DNA from: Ascarosepion bandense
Lineage: Eukaryota; Mollusca; Cephalopoda; Sepiida; Sepiidae
Length of the DNA: 64,000 nt
Direction: 5' to 3'
Assembly (NCBI GenBank): GCA_037127315.1
Contig: JBBBDQ010001027.1
Span: 117,001-181,000 of the forward strand
Within the stretch, counting starts at the first letter, position 1. The number at the start of each line of letters is the position of its first letter. This document shows positions 21,388 to 33,316 of the stretch, in pieces. A program made the position numbers and the translations under genes. The notes under the pieces are model-generated. The model did not search any database and was not told the origin of the DNA. It saw nothing but the letters and a program-made list of their open reading frames with translations.

Positions 21388-22950
21388 AAATAATTATTAT
21401 ATGAAAATGTACTGGTCCTAATAATAATTATCATATGAAAATGTACTGGTCCTAATAATAATTATCATATGAAAATGTACTGGTCCTAATAATAATTATC
21501 ATATGAAAATGTACTGGTCCTAATAATAATTATTATATGAAAATGTACTGGTCCTAATAATAATTATCATATGAAAATGTACTGGTCCTAATAATAATTA
21601 TCATATGAAAATGTACTGGTCCTAATAATAATTATTATATGAAAATGTACTGGTCCTAATAATAATTATCATATGAAAATGTACTGGTCCTAATAATAAT
21701 TATTATATGAAAATGTACTGGTCCTAATAATAATTATCATATGAAAATGTACTGGTCCTAATAATAATTATTATATGAAAATGTACTGGTCCTAATAATA
21801 ATTATTATATGAAAATGTACTGGTCCTAATAATAATTATTATATGAAAATGTACTGGTCCTAATAATAATTATCATATGAAAATGTACTGGTCCTAATAA
21901 TAATTATTATATGAAAATGTACTGGTCCTAATAATAATTATTATATGAAAATGTACTGGTCCTAATAATAATTATCATATGAAAATGTACTGGTCCTAAT
22001 AATAATTATCATATGAAAATGTACTGGTCCTAATAATAATTATTATATGAAAATGTACTGGTCCTAATAATAATTATTATATGAAAATGTACTGGTCCTA
22101 ATAATAATTATTATATGAAAATGTACTGGTCCTAATAATAATTATCATATGAAAATGTACTGGTCCTAATAATAATTATTATATGAAAATGTACTGGTCC
22201 TAATAATAATTATTATATGAAAATGTACTGGTCCTAATAATAATTATTATATGAAAATGTACTGGTCCTAATAATAATTATTATATGAAAATGTGCTGGT
22301 CCTAATAATAATTATTATATGAAAATGTACTGGTCCTAATAATAATTATTATATGAAAATGTACTGGTCCTAATAATAATTATTATATGAAAATGTACTG
22401 GTCCTAATAATAATTATTATATGAAAATGTACTGGTCCTAATAATAATTATTATATGAAAATGTACTGGTCCTAATAATAATTATCATATGAAAATGTAC
22501 TGGTCCTAATAATAATTATTATATGAAAATGTACTGGCCCTAATAATAATTATTATATGAAAATGTACTGGTCCTAATAATAATTATCATATGAAAATGT
22601 ACTGGTCCTAATAATAATTATTATATGAAAATGTACTGGTCCTAATAATAATTATTATATGAAAATGTACTGGTCCTAATAATAATTATTATATGAAAAT
22701 GTACTGGTCCTAATAATAATTATCATATGAAAATGTACTGGTCCTAATAATAATTATCATATGAAAATGTACTGGTCCTAATAATAATTATTATATGAAA
22801 ATGTACTGGTCCTAATAATAATTATTATATGAAAATGTACTGGTCCTAATAATAATTATCATATGAAAATGTACTGGTCCTAATAATAATTATTATATGA
22901 AAATGTACTGGTCCTAATAATAATTATTATATGAAAATGTACTGGTCCTA
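21388..22950. repeat. 34-bp satellite array, 45 full units plus a partial
   Basis: Unit ATAATAATTAT(C/T)ATATGA, then AAATGTACTGGTCCTA; units start every 34 bp from 21421 with no indel. Unit base 12 is C in 16 units (1-3, 5, 6, 8, 10, 14, 17, 18, 22, 32, 35, 39, 40, 43) and T in the other 29. The only other changes I see are one A>G (unit 26) and one T>C (between units 33 and 34). The C form creates CATATG. There are no spacers, so this is not CRISPR-like. Confidence 0.97.
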
Positions 22951-23439
22951 ATTAGACCATCTGAAAGCAGCAATGGGCAAAAAGTATCTGGAAATATTTA
23001 AAAAGAAAATGTGAAATATTCTATCAGGATAATAAAATGCATTAAGAGCATGTTTTTTGGTGATTAGGAAATATTTTTAGTTTGGTTGTAAAGTTTTCAT
23101 TTGTCATCTATATTGATCATTTGGATTACCATTTATTCTAATCTTGAGAGAATATAGAAAAATATTCTAATTCATTGGAAGACTGCAAAAGACATCAAGA
23201 GTAATTCTTTGGTGATATTAAAAATCCGAATGTTCAAATCCCAAAATAAAAATAAAGAAATCATGGGTCTTCCTGTTAGATATTTTGTATTTGCAAACAT
23301 ATATACATGAATTCAAAAGAATAAAAAAGGAATAAAAATAATCTTTTGTTGAGTTAAAGTATCTGGGAGGTTGGTTCACCAAACAAAGTTTGGCTTAGAA
23401 AAGACTTTGATCATCAACAAAGATTCACTGACCGCCTAA
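22951..23439. other. Unassigned
   Basis: AT-rich; nothing recognised. Confidence 0.5.
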
Positions 23440-24600
23440 GCTGTTGTTGTTGGAGATGAAGGAAAAAGTTATGTAGCTACATCTTCTCTTGTGTTAGAAT
23501 GACTTGATGACAGTCATCTCTGCTTCTGAAAGTCAAAATCTGCAGGATTTTATAAGAATTTTTTCCTGAAAGTAGGTCCAAGAAAAATAGTTTTAGTTTT
23601 CTCTGACTGGTCAAATATTTCATATGTGTGTTGTATTGTAGAATCGTTTTGGTATGTTTCTTTGGAACATTGGCAAACACAGCTCTCCACAATTTCCTGT
23701 CCTTTGTAGCTCTTAATCTTTGTCTTTTTGTCATTTCTCACAAACTCAAGCTCATCAGGTAGGATGTGCTTGGTTTTCTTCTGGCCCTCTTACCATCAAT
23801 CTGTCCTGTGAGTGTCAAGGTTTACAAACCCTCTTTCCTCAGAAATTCAAACTATTTGTTCTTGATGTTAAATATGAGTCATTTTTTGTTTCCAATGTTT
23901 CTAGAACTTCTTCATTGTTCACATGTTCAGTTCATGTCATTCTCAGAATCCTTCTGTAGAACCACATTTCTATTGCTTCAAGTCTCTTCTTCATCTGTCC
24001 AGCATTCACTGCCATATAAGAGGACTGATACTATATAACAGTGTGGTACTCTTTCTTTGCTTCTAGCAATGTTTTTCTGTTTTTTAATACATTGCTTAGC
24101 TTTTGGAAAGAATTATTTGATATCCCTATGCACCTTCAGATCTCTGTGGTGCACTTTTCATTCTTTGTTAAAACACTTCTCGGTTATCTAATTTGTTGCA
24201 CCTGTTTGATTTCAGTATCCCCAATCTGTAATTTGCATGTTGAGCTGTCCATTTTGCTGACGACCATGCATTCAGTCTTCTTGCAATTGATGCTTAGTCC
24301 TTTCTTCTTGCTTTCCTTCACTACCTTCTGTGTCTGCTATCAATACTGTATCATCTGCATATCTTATATTGTTGAGATTGTATCTGCTAATAATGAATCC
24401 TGGTAGGACTTCTAATTCTCTCAAAATGGCCTCACTTTATAGGCAGAAAAGATCTGGTGAGAAGACATATCTTTGTCTTATGCCCCTTTTTATTTTTGTA
24501 TATTTACTGAACTTATTTCCTATTCATATGCAACAAACTGGCTGCCAGTTTAGGTTCCAGATTAATCTAATATTCTTCCCATATGGTCATTAGTAGATTA
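23440..24600 (-). pseudogene. RTE-like LINE with 3' UTR, minus strand
   Basis: From 5' to 3' on the minus strand: an RT palm with LRYADDTVLIADTE (about 24340-24368), the thumb/C-terminal region, and ATKDRKLWRAVFA near 23670-23715 as the protein end. 23440-23660 is a 3' region that recurs without the LINE at 39620-39900. Many frameshifts; 5' truncated. Confidence 0.8.
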
Positions 24601-25260
24601 ATGTCAGTAACTATTGTTATATGAAAATGTCTACATTTGAAGTACTAATAATTACATTATTATAGAATTAATAATTATAAGTTATTATGCATATAGAACA
24701 ACACACACATTACGTTTAATTTTCAAACACTTACCATTAGATATTTTATGTATTTATTCAACTGAATATCAGTCATTTCTTAATCATAAATTTTACTTTT
24801 AATTTATAATTTCATTTTTTTTTCTTATTTTATCCCTTAATAAATTGTAATTTTTCTCTGAAAGGAAACTTATTAATGGCTGCTCTAAAAGATAGAGACC
24901 TCTGATGAAGTCATATAATCAACCTACTTTGATGAGTCATTAGATGCTAAAGCTAAATTTGAATTTATTAACCTTTGTTAAATGTTAGCACATAATTCTT
25001 TGAAGAGGAAAAAATGGAATAGTGAATAGGGAAGAGAACTTTTAATATTTGCAAATATTTAGCATTAAATCAAACCTTAAATATGAACAGGAATTAATCA
25101 AAGAGGTGTAACTATAGTTTTAGAATAGCTTATAAAGGAATTTGTATGTCATTGTACTTATGATTTAGTGTTGAAATGAAGTATAAAAACTAAAGGCTTT
25201 TTAACCTTTGAAGTAACAAATAGTTGCTAGATTTATCAATCATATATATATATATATATA
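24601..25260. other. Unassigned AT-rich sequence
   Basis: Ends in a (TA)n run at 25243-25260. No gene recognised. Confidence 0.5.
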
Positions 25261-25423
25261 GTCATCTGCAGACAGATCTATCTTGCTGTATCACAGCTCA
25301 TCAGTACGGTTAGACAGTCAATTGCCTTTTACCCAGGATTGAAACCAAACCGAATTGGCGTCAGTCAACGATTCTACCTCTGAGCTACGGGCGCTCGGTA
25401 GAAGGAGGCAGACTTATATATAT

Positions 25424-25454
<31 letters not shown>

Positions 25455-26897
25455 TAGTCATCCACATACAAGCCTGTTTCACTGTATCACAGCTCATCAG
25501 TGTGGCTAGAACTATCCACTTGCTTCTGGCCAGGATCGAACCTCAACCGATTTGGTGTCAGTCGGAGTCTCTACTCCCTAAGCCATCAGCGCATGACATC
25601 AGAGAAGGGAAATTTTAGCGTCTTGTATATAAGCAGTATAGTCATCCGCAGACAGTTTTTTTTACTGTATTAAAGCTCATCAGTATGGCTTAGACTCCGG
25701 TCGCTTCCTAACCCAGGATTGAAACCTGACCAAATCGGCGTCAGTCGGCAATTTTACCCCTAGGTCACAAGAGTCCAGTAGAAGAAGGCAGGCATTTTAG
25801 TGCGTATAAACACGCCCAATAGCTAGAGTGCTTCAATTCATTATCGAATGAGCGGTGCATAAATGCCAGAGTAGCTACTGTTTACAAAGTCTCCCACTCT
25901 TCCAGAGTGCTCAATCAGGATGTGAGAGCGTAAATACTATAGTCATCCGCAGACAGATCTGTTTCGCTGTATTACAGCTCATCAGTATGGCTTAGACTCC
26001 GGTCACTTCCTAACCCAGGATTGAAACCCGACTGAATTGGCATATTACTGTGCAAAAGTATCAGGACAAGAACTATTTTATCTTTTATGAGGTATATTGA
26101 CAGGAAATAAAGAATTTAATTAAAATAATTTTATTTGATTTACTCAACAAATGCTTTAACAAGAAAAAACACTTGTTACAAAATAAATTTAATATATAGA
26201 ATAATAGACTTTTGCTTTGATCACAGCCTTCATTCTGTTAGGTGTTGACATCAGAAGCTCCTTCAATGTATCAAATGATATCTCCTGCCAAGCAGCTTGT
26301 ATTTGTTCCTAAAGTGTGTCTTGCAAAGTAACATTAGATTTATCAATTTTTTTATCCAAAATATCCCATAGATGCTCAATAGAATTAAGATCAGGGAATT
26401 GTGAATGCCAATTCAAATTCAGAAGCCTTCCTTTCTCTTCCTTTTTAGTTAAATAATTCTTACAAAGTTTTGAAGTATGTTTAGGGTCATTGTCTTATTG
26501 ATAAATAAATCCTTGTCTTAATACTTAGGTACACTACCGGTAGATAAAGATAAAATAGTTCTTGTCCTAATACTTTTGCACAGTACTGTATATGTATATA
26601 GTTGTCATCCACAAACAAGCCTTTTTTGCTGTAACTCATCAGTGCAGCTAGACATGTACTTGATTCTGGCTGAGATTGAAACTCAACTGATTTGTTCGTC
26701 AGAGTCACTACTCCCTTAGCCATAAGTGCACAGAATGAGAAAAGAGAAATTTTATATATAAGTAGTGTATACACACGCCAGTCACCAGAAGCACTCAATT
26801 CACTGCTGAAGAGTAACGTGTAAGTTGCAGAAGTGGTAACTCTTTTGAAAATTTTCCTCTCCAGAGAGCTCATTCATAATGAGAGTATAATGAATTT
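25261..26897 (-). mobile_element. Tandem cluster of tRNA-related SINE family B, minus strand
   Basis: Units start with gtcatc(t/c)gcagacag or gtcatccaca on the + strand at 25261, 25457, 25641, 25942, 26604 and 26898. On the minus strand each has a tRNA-like head, e.g. GCGCCCGTAGCTCAGAGGTA and a box B-like GGTTTCAATCC. The fullest unit (25641-25941) is about 300 bp and includes a second half ending gagagcgtaaatac. The unit starting 25942 is broken by the Tc1 relic at 26048. A lone 3' end of the family lies at 52663-52720. Confidence 0.75.
26048..26583 (-). mobile_element. Tc1-like transposon relic with TIRs and TA duplication
   Basis: 38-bp terminal inverted repeats starting CTGTGCAAAAGTAT with one mismatch, flanked by TA at 26046-26047 and 26584-26585. 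The minus strand holds the C-terminal half of a Tc1 transposase: DNDPKHTSKLCKNYL, then in another frame PDLNSIEHLWDILDKKI and WQEISFDTLKELLMSTPNRM. These carry the second catalytic Asp and the final Glu. The first catalytic region and the DNA-binding domain are deleted. 536 bp against about 1.3-1.6 kb usual. Confidence 0.9.
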
Positions 26898-26904
26898 GTC
26901 ATCC

Positions 26905-26934
<30 letters not shown>

Positions 26935-26935
<1 letters not shown>

Positions 26936-27127
26936 TAAATATAGTTTTAAGGCGTGCTATATTTATAGGATAAAGTGCTCAATATCAGAGATAGAGCGTA
27001 TGTAAATATATATAAGAGTGAACATTGAAGTCAACACTCAAGGGCGACAGAATGCATTTGGCCTGATGATTGCACTTAGCATGAAACAGTCTGTCACCCT
27101 TGAGTGTTGACTTCAATGTTCACTCTT
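26935..27127. mobile_element. Palindromic repeat
   Basis: 27014-27050 and 27091-27127 are 37-nt inverted repeats with one mismatch (AAGAGTGAACATTGAAGTCA.. arm) around a 40-nt centre. The 26945-27010 flank (gtgctcaatatcag.gat) recurs at 32460-32530 together with a decayed form of the left arm. Confidence 0.7.
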
Positions 27128-27145
27128 TTATATATATATATATAA

Positions 27146-28065
27146 CCTTTGAGTTTTCATTTGCCCAATCGATTCAGTTGATCAAAAACTTAATTGGGCG
27201 ATTAAAGTTTGTTGCGGTCAATTAAAAATCCCGCAATGAAATGTGTCCCTTCAAATATAGTAAAAGTAAATCTGATTCCTTTGACAACCCAAAAGTATGC
27301 CATTAAAGGTTCACAAGTTACTTAGAATGACCTACAATGACATTATTGAACACTTTGGTCTTATGCATGACGCCTGATTTACATTGAAATGTGTAGTTAA
27401 ACAAAAGATAGTGACATCCCGTAATCATCAAAGCTAGATCTGACAAATGGAATTTAGATTGACAAGCTCCTGTCTTACTTATATCGTCATTGTCAGAATA
27501 AACATTCGTTTAATTAACATGTTCAGAGTGGAGCCAAAATATCTCTGTCACCTAGATTATTGACGCTCACATAATTTTAGAAGCGCATTTAAAAAAAAAT
27601 TATCCTCAACTCAACATTTATATTTCCTCCCCACTTATGAAAAGTAAAAACGAATATTTGAAAGGAAGAAAAAAAAATAGGCATACTTCTTTCAACCATG
27701 CACCAAAAAATAAATTATACAAGTAATTTTTTTATAGAAAATCGTTGACAAAAACAAATTTGTTATTTTTTTATTATCTATAAGATGGAAATTGTAGTCA
27801 AACAGAAGAAAGAAACTATGAATTTAGATACTTCCACTTAATTGCCAAAAAAAAACAAAAAAACAGCATATCATGATATTAAAAGGGCTCAATCTTAATA
27901 AAAAAGTTTTATCATCAAAATGTTTTCCATCAGCAAGTCACCCTATGTTTACGTAAGGTGACTATTAAGTAAATGGAGTCGATCGAGTAAAATGATTTTG
28001 GTTTGAGTAAATTTTCCCTCGCTCTCAGCCACTGGTTGAGTGATTTCTTTTTCAAATCTCAAAGG
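27146..28065. mobile_element. Non-autonomous TIR element G, copy 2
   Basis: CCTTTGAG..CAAAGG termini and the same interior as 12281-13199. Both ends abut (TA)n. It starts 19 bp after the palindrome at 27014-27127. Confidence 0.75.
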
Positions 28066-28110
<45 letters not shown>

Positions 28111-28205
28111 AATGAATAAGGAATAAGTAACAAAGAAAATAATTGCAGCTTTTAAAACATTAATTTTGAACAGTGCTCAACTTAAAAATGAACCAATGAA
28201 TATTT

Positions 28206-28456
28206 ATTATTAATTATTACTTTAGAACATGTACAAACTACAAACTACAAAATTGTACATTTTGTTTCAACATTGAAAGAGCCATGTCTCATCAGGTAGT
28301 TAATAACAATGGAAATAAACTTCTTATTTTTATCTTAATAAAATGTTTATTACCATCATTATTAGCTACCTGATGAGACATTGCTCTTTCAATGTCAAAA
28401 CAAAATGTACAATTTTGTAGTAGTTTGTAGTTTGTACATGTCCTAAAGTAATAATT

Positions 28457-28462
<6 letters not shown>
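28206..28462. mobile_element. 257-bp long palindrome
   Basis: Arms of about 100 nt (28206-28303, 28363-28462) are near-perfect inverted repeats (attattaattattacttta, acatgtacaaactacaaact, tgtctcatcaggtag) around a centre of about 60 nt. No ORF. The right-hand edge sequence (aagtaataattaataat) occurs again at 28488. Confidence 0.8.
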
Positions 28463-28487
<25 letters not shown>

Positions 28488-28791
28488 AGTAATAATTAAT
28501 AATATATATATATATATAATTTTATATATTTTTTATATGTATGTGTGTATGTGTGTGTGCATATGTATAATGTATATATATGTGTGTGTGTGTGTGTATG
28601 TGTGTATGTGTGTATATGTATACATATGTGTGTGTGTGTACATGTATATTGTGTGTGTGGATTTTTTGTATATGTATGTATATATGTGTGTATGTGCATG
28701 TATGTGTATATACGTATATATGTGTGTGTATGTAATTGAATGTATGTGTGTGTGTGTGTATATGTATGTATATATGTATTTATAATTGAAG

Positions 28792-28843
<52 letters not shown>

Positions 28844-28850
28844 ACATATA
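28461..28850. repeat. (TA)n and (TG)n microsatellite block
   Basis: Mixed TA, TG and TATG repeats; the longest pure (TG)n is 28795-28842. The ORFs here are artefacts of the repeat. Confidence 0.95.
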
Positions 28851-29638
28851 TGTATGTATAATTGTAAAGGAAAAAAATTTTTTTTTTTGTTCATTTATAC
28901 CTAGCGGTATCTTTATTTAGTTTAAATTAAATGACCTAATTTTTTTTTAAAATTTATTTTAAATCCTATATCTTTTTATTCCCTTTAAAAATAAATATAC
29001 CTTTTTAAGTAAAAGGCCTTTTTCTAATACTTCAACGTTTTTGGGAAGTTAGGTTTTGAATATGTCCAGCGTCTGTAATATATAAAATTTTTTTCCTTTC
29101 TTTTCTTTTTTCCCTCCCTTCCTTTATCTCTCTTACCTCCCACCTTTTTTTCCATTTTGCTTAACCTAATATCAATTCAACACGCCGTCTGTTCTATTTA
29201 CATTACAATTCTCTTTCCTTTTTTGGGAACCCAGACGATGCCAATTTTTCTTTTCTTGTTTATTTTATTTTATTTTTATTTTTATTTTATCTTTTAATTT
29301 TTCTTTTTCATTTTCTTTCTTTTTAAACTTTTTTTTTGCAAATCTATCTATGAGTTAAAAAGGAAAAATAGACTGATTTTTTCTCCAGTTTCAAAAAGGA
29401 TTTTTTTTCATTGCTGAGGTGATGCATCATCCCCTGTGGGGATTTCATGTCAAAATGTACATACAACATCTTTGAATAAATCCTATTTAATTTATATTTG
29501 CTCTGTAATATTTTATTACATGGAGCTCTCTTCCTGTATCATTTTTTAATATTAAAATAAAATTTTAATATTAATTAGGATCAGGTTTTTGGAATTTACC
29601 TTCCTGCTTTTTCTGCTTGGATTAAAGTATTTGAATAA

Positions 29639-29676
<38 letters not shown>
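28851..29676. other. Unassigned pyrimidine-rich sequence
   Basis: Runs of T-rich sequence between 29080 and 29330 and a (TA)n run at 29643-29676. No gene recognised. Confidence 0.5.
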
Positions 29677-29680
<4 letters not shown>

Positions 29681-30511
29681 GTAGTCACTCATGAAATTTA
29701 TAAGAAATTAATAAAACACTTCTGAAATGCTAAATAACTAATCTATTCAATTGAAATAGACACCATGTTGATGAATGACTATTCTCCAACGTACCTCTAA
29801 ATTCTTGATCCCATCTTTAAAAAACTATCATCCTTTGATGTGATAAGCAGTTCAAATGCTAAAAGTAATAATCAGTAGGAGAGAAATCAGGTGAAGGATA
29901 AGGCAAAATTTCATAATTTAAGCAAATGCAGCTTTTGGACAGCTCATTGAGAAGTATGTGTCCGCGTGTTGTCATGCCATAAAATTGAGCCATCCTTATT
30001 CACAAGTCGAGGATGTTTCTTTATCAATTTTTTATGCATACAGTCAATTTCTTCTCAATATGAGGTTGCTCTTATTTTTTTCCTTTGAGGCAAGACTGAA
30101 TAATGAATAACCCCTTTAAATGACCACCATCCAGTCACCATCAACTTCTTAAAATGCATTATAGGTTCTGGGTATTGTTTTAGTGATTTACTTGCATCTA
30201 ACCACTGGCCTACTCTCTTACTGTTATCAAAGAGTATGCATTTCTTATTGCAGGTAATTATTCGATGCAAAAATGGTTCTTCTTCCCAGTTTGTGCTCAT
30301 ACAGTATGACTATTTGACACTGTTTCATTGTAATCATTTTCATTGTGCTTATGAGTAACAATATATTGAAGGAAAAATAATCTGGACAGGAAAAGAGTCT
30401 CCTGACTCTTTTCCTTTCTAGATAATAAGTCAAGATTTTTTTATATACTAAAGAGGTTACTTTTTCAGACAACCAACCCAAAAATGTGTCATTTCATGTG
30501 TGATAACCTAA
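29677..30511 (-). mobile_element. Mariner transposon relic with TIRs and TA duplication
   Basis: Ends TTAGGT..TCAC.CATGAAAT are inverted repeats (29677-29699 and about 30489-30511), with TA directly outside on both sides (29675-29676, 30512-30513). The minus strand encodes the mariner catalytic core: RIITCNKKCILFDN, QWLDASKSLKQYPEP, KLMVTGWWSFKGVIHYSVL, ILWHDNTRTHTSQ, then PSPDFSPTDYYF. The first catalytic Asp of the usual DEKW motif reads N. Frames are broken and the N-terminal DNA-binding part is missing. Confidence 0.85.
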
Positions 30512-30608
30512 TAATTATATATCTGATGATAACTTAATAATAATATATATGATGACAGACTCTCTCATCAATTTTAACATAGGATCCAACAACCTCATTC
30601 ATTCATTC

Positions 30609-30610
<2 letters not shown>

Positions 30611-30660
<50 letters not shown>
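30611..30660. repeat. (TA)n microsatellite
   Basis: Pure TA, directly abutting the Helitron 3' end. Confidence 0.9.
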
Positions 30661-30661
<1 letters not shown>

Positions 30662-30662
<1 letters not shown>

Positions 30663-32123
30663 TAGCAGTATAGCCCGGCGTTGCTTGGGTGTAATGAAAA
30701 CTTTAAAACTAATCCATGGTCCTGGAGCTCAGACTCTTTGGACGTTGGCACGAAAGACTTTAAAAAGCAATAGTTGTTTCCAGTTAAAGCAAAACCGTAG
30801 ATTGAAAGAAAAATGAATAGATGTATAGTGGGGAGGCATTCTAGTGAAGAGTAGTTGTGTGTTGTTGCAGATTAACGGAATTTGGCCTCGTTGTAGATAG
30901 CCCACTATAAGTCATAAAAAGGTTTAAATCAAGAAAAGCAAATTGAGTTTAGAAATAACATTTTATATATACACATATCAGTTAAGGCTTTTACAATTAA
31001 AGTAATCCTTTAAGTATGGGTCCAACAGACGTTAAAATGTTCATGGCAATAAATGCTAAAAAGAGAGTTTTTGCGTATAAATGTAGGAGCGTTGTAAATT
31101 AGGAATGTCTTTGATGTATCTGCTCCTTTGGTTGGTAAGAGACAGTGAAGGATAAGATGATAGAGAAGGGAGGCGAGCATAGTAATTCACTTGACGTTGG
31201 TCAAGGGAGATACTAATTACACTCATCTCTCTCGAGTCTGTGTGTGTCTGTCCGGGTCTGTCTGGTGATGCTATCTGTATCGGCTTTTTATTTCATCTTT
31301 TGGATTGCAGCAGATCATTTGGGAATTCACATCTGTATTTGATTCTTGGCTTCCCATTGGCCGATAAATAAAATTCACGTAGGCTCATGAACTGGAATTT
31401 CATATTTAATTAATTTTTAGTTTTCAACCGGAACATCTGCATGGAGCCTGGGTGCGCACCGACGAGTTTTGGTCATTTGCTTTCTGGTCGTGAGAGTGCA
31501 AACATTCGGTCCCTCACTTTGCTCAGTATGTATCACCAAAGATGTAAGTCAAATTTTGATTTCCTGGTATCGATATCAAATAAGTCTTTTTTTTGTCGTA
31601 AAGTGAATTTTGAAGGCTAAATAAGTCCTCTGAGTAAATGGTATCATGACGGAGACTAAGAACTACAATGATACCTACTTAGAGCCAAACCCGTAGCAAA
31701 AACTAAAATAAAAGGGCTGAAAAAAATACAGATATACAGGCAGATAAACAGACACACACACAAACATCTTGCCTTTTATATATATATATTATCAATTTTC
31801 TGCACTATTGTAAGAACTGCAACCTTGAAACCTCTGAATATTGTTTCTTATGTCTTTGTCTATGAGTGCATCAAATTTGATTAAAATCAGACCACTCCTT
31901 CTATAACCTGATTTTTTCAATTATTGATTTTCAATATTTATGGGGGGGTATCTCGACACAAAACCTAGCTAAGAACACTCACAGACGCTTATAGTACAAC
32001 TGTGTAAATTTTCAATGAAATTGGTTCAGCCATTTTGGAGTTTATAGGTAACGGACACACACACACACACACACACACAGACACACACACACACACAAAG
32101 TTCCATTTATAAATAAGTTTAGA
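30662..32123 (-). mobile_element. Helitron family A, complete ends
   Basis: On the minus strand it starts TCTAAACTTATTTATAAATG after A (32124) and ends in GCCGGGCTATACTGCTAG followed by T (30661). These are the Helitron rules: 5' TC, 3' CTRR, and insertion between A and T. It is 1,462 bp with a (TG)n block inside the 5' end. No Rep/helicase coding is visible, so it is non-autonomous. Other ends of the family are at 1-115 and 14549. Confidence 0.75.
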
Positions 32124-32137
32124 TTTATATATATATA

Positions 32138-32185
<48 letters not shown>

Positions 32186-32195
32186 AAGATATATG

Positions 32196-32231
<36 letters not shown>

Positions 32232-32905
32232 TATTATGTATGAAAAATATAAATTTTTGAAAAAGTATGGCCATTTCAACAAGTTGATTTAACACTCATA
32301 TCTTTAGCAATATATATATATAGCCAAAACTTCAAATCCCAGAAAGGTCAATTCATAATATGCAGTTCATGATTGTATAGTGCATCAAACATCAAACTCT
32401 GTGCTGTGCTATAGGCATAGGATATTATGTATATTTATTAATATATATATATATACATGCTAAAATATAGTTGTAAGATATGCTATATTCATGGATTAAA
32501 GTGCTCAATATCAGGGATATAGCATATGTAAATATGAAATTGGACACTGAGGTCAACACCCAGCAGGAATCATCTCTTTTGTTGTGAAGTGTAGATGTTT
32601 TTCTGTAAATATTTAATAACTCCTAGAACAATTGTCTTGCAAACAATATTTGTTAGCATCATATGAGTCTGATAAATAATAAAGCATATACATGTAAAAT
32701 TTAAATTAACAAATAATGCATGCATTAAGAAAAAGATATTGCATTAATGTGTACAAAGCTGAAAGAAAAGGAAAAGATATTAAAACTTATCTTTAAGAAT
32801 GTGTTTGTTTGTGTGGGGTATGAGCAGGTGTGACACACTCAAGTGTATATGTGCATGTGTGTGAAAGTTCAGTCATCAGTGGACCAGAGAAAAGAATATT
32901 CCCAG
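32124..32905. other. Microsatellites and a repeat shared with 26945-27050
   Basis: 32130-32231 has TA, GT and GA runs. 32455-32580 matches 26940-27060 (tgctatatt.atgga.taaag, gtgctcaatatcag, aggtcaacac). The rest is unassigned. Confidence 0.55.
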
Positions 32906-33316
32906 CATTCTACTTCCATTAAAAACCATCCTGCTTCCATTAAAATCCATTCTAATTCCATTAAAACATTCTGTTCCTGTTAAAGTCCATTCTGCTTCCA
33001 TTAAAAACCATTCTGATTCTATTAAAATCCATTCTAATTCTATTAAAAACATTCTGTTTCTGTTAAAGTCCATTCTGCTTCCATTAAAAACCATTCTGCT
33101 TCCATTAAAAACTATTCTCCTTCCATTAAAATCTATCCAGCTTCTGTTAAAATACATTCTGCTTCTAATAAAACCTGTTCTGCTTACATTAAAACCATTC
33201 TCCTTCCATTAAAAAAGATTCCCTTTACATTAAAATACATTCTGCTCCCATTAAAAACCATTCTGTTTCCATTAAAAAACATTCTTTTTCCATTAAAAAC
33301 AATTCTACTTCCAGCT
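32906..33316. repeat. 21-bp minisatellite, about 19-20 units
   Basis: Degenerate unit attctgcttccattaaaaac. Because 21 is a multiple of 3, the minus strand stays open for 93 codons (32876-33157) as a heptad repeat like NGSRMVF. Nothing supports this being translated. Confidence 0.9.

Noticed and set aside
21388..22950. CRISPR-like regular direct repeats
   Set aside because: Units follow each other without any spacer and the sequence is eukaryotic. It is a satellite.
28496..28894. Open reading frames of 60-130 codons in all directions
   Set aside because: They are made of TG/CA and TA microsatellite (His-Thr, Val-Cys, Tyr-Ile runs) and carry no protein signal.
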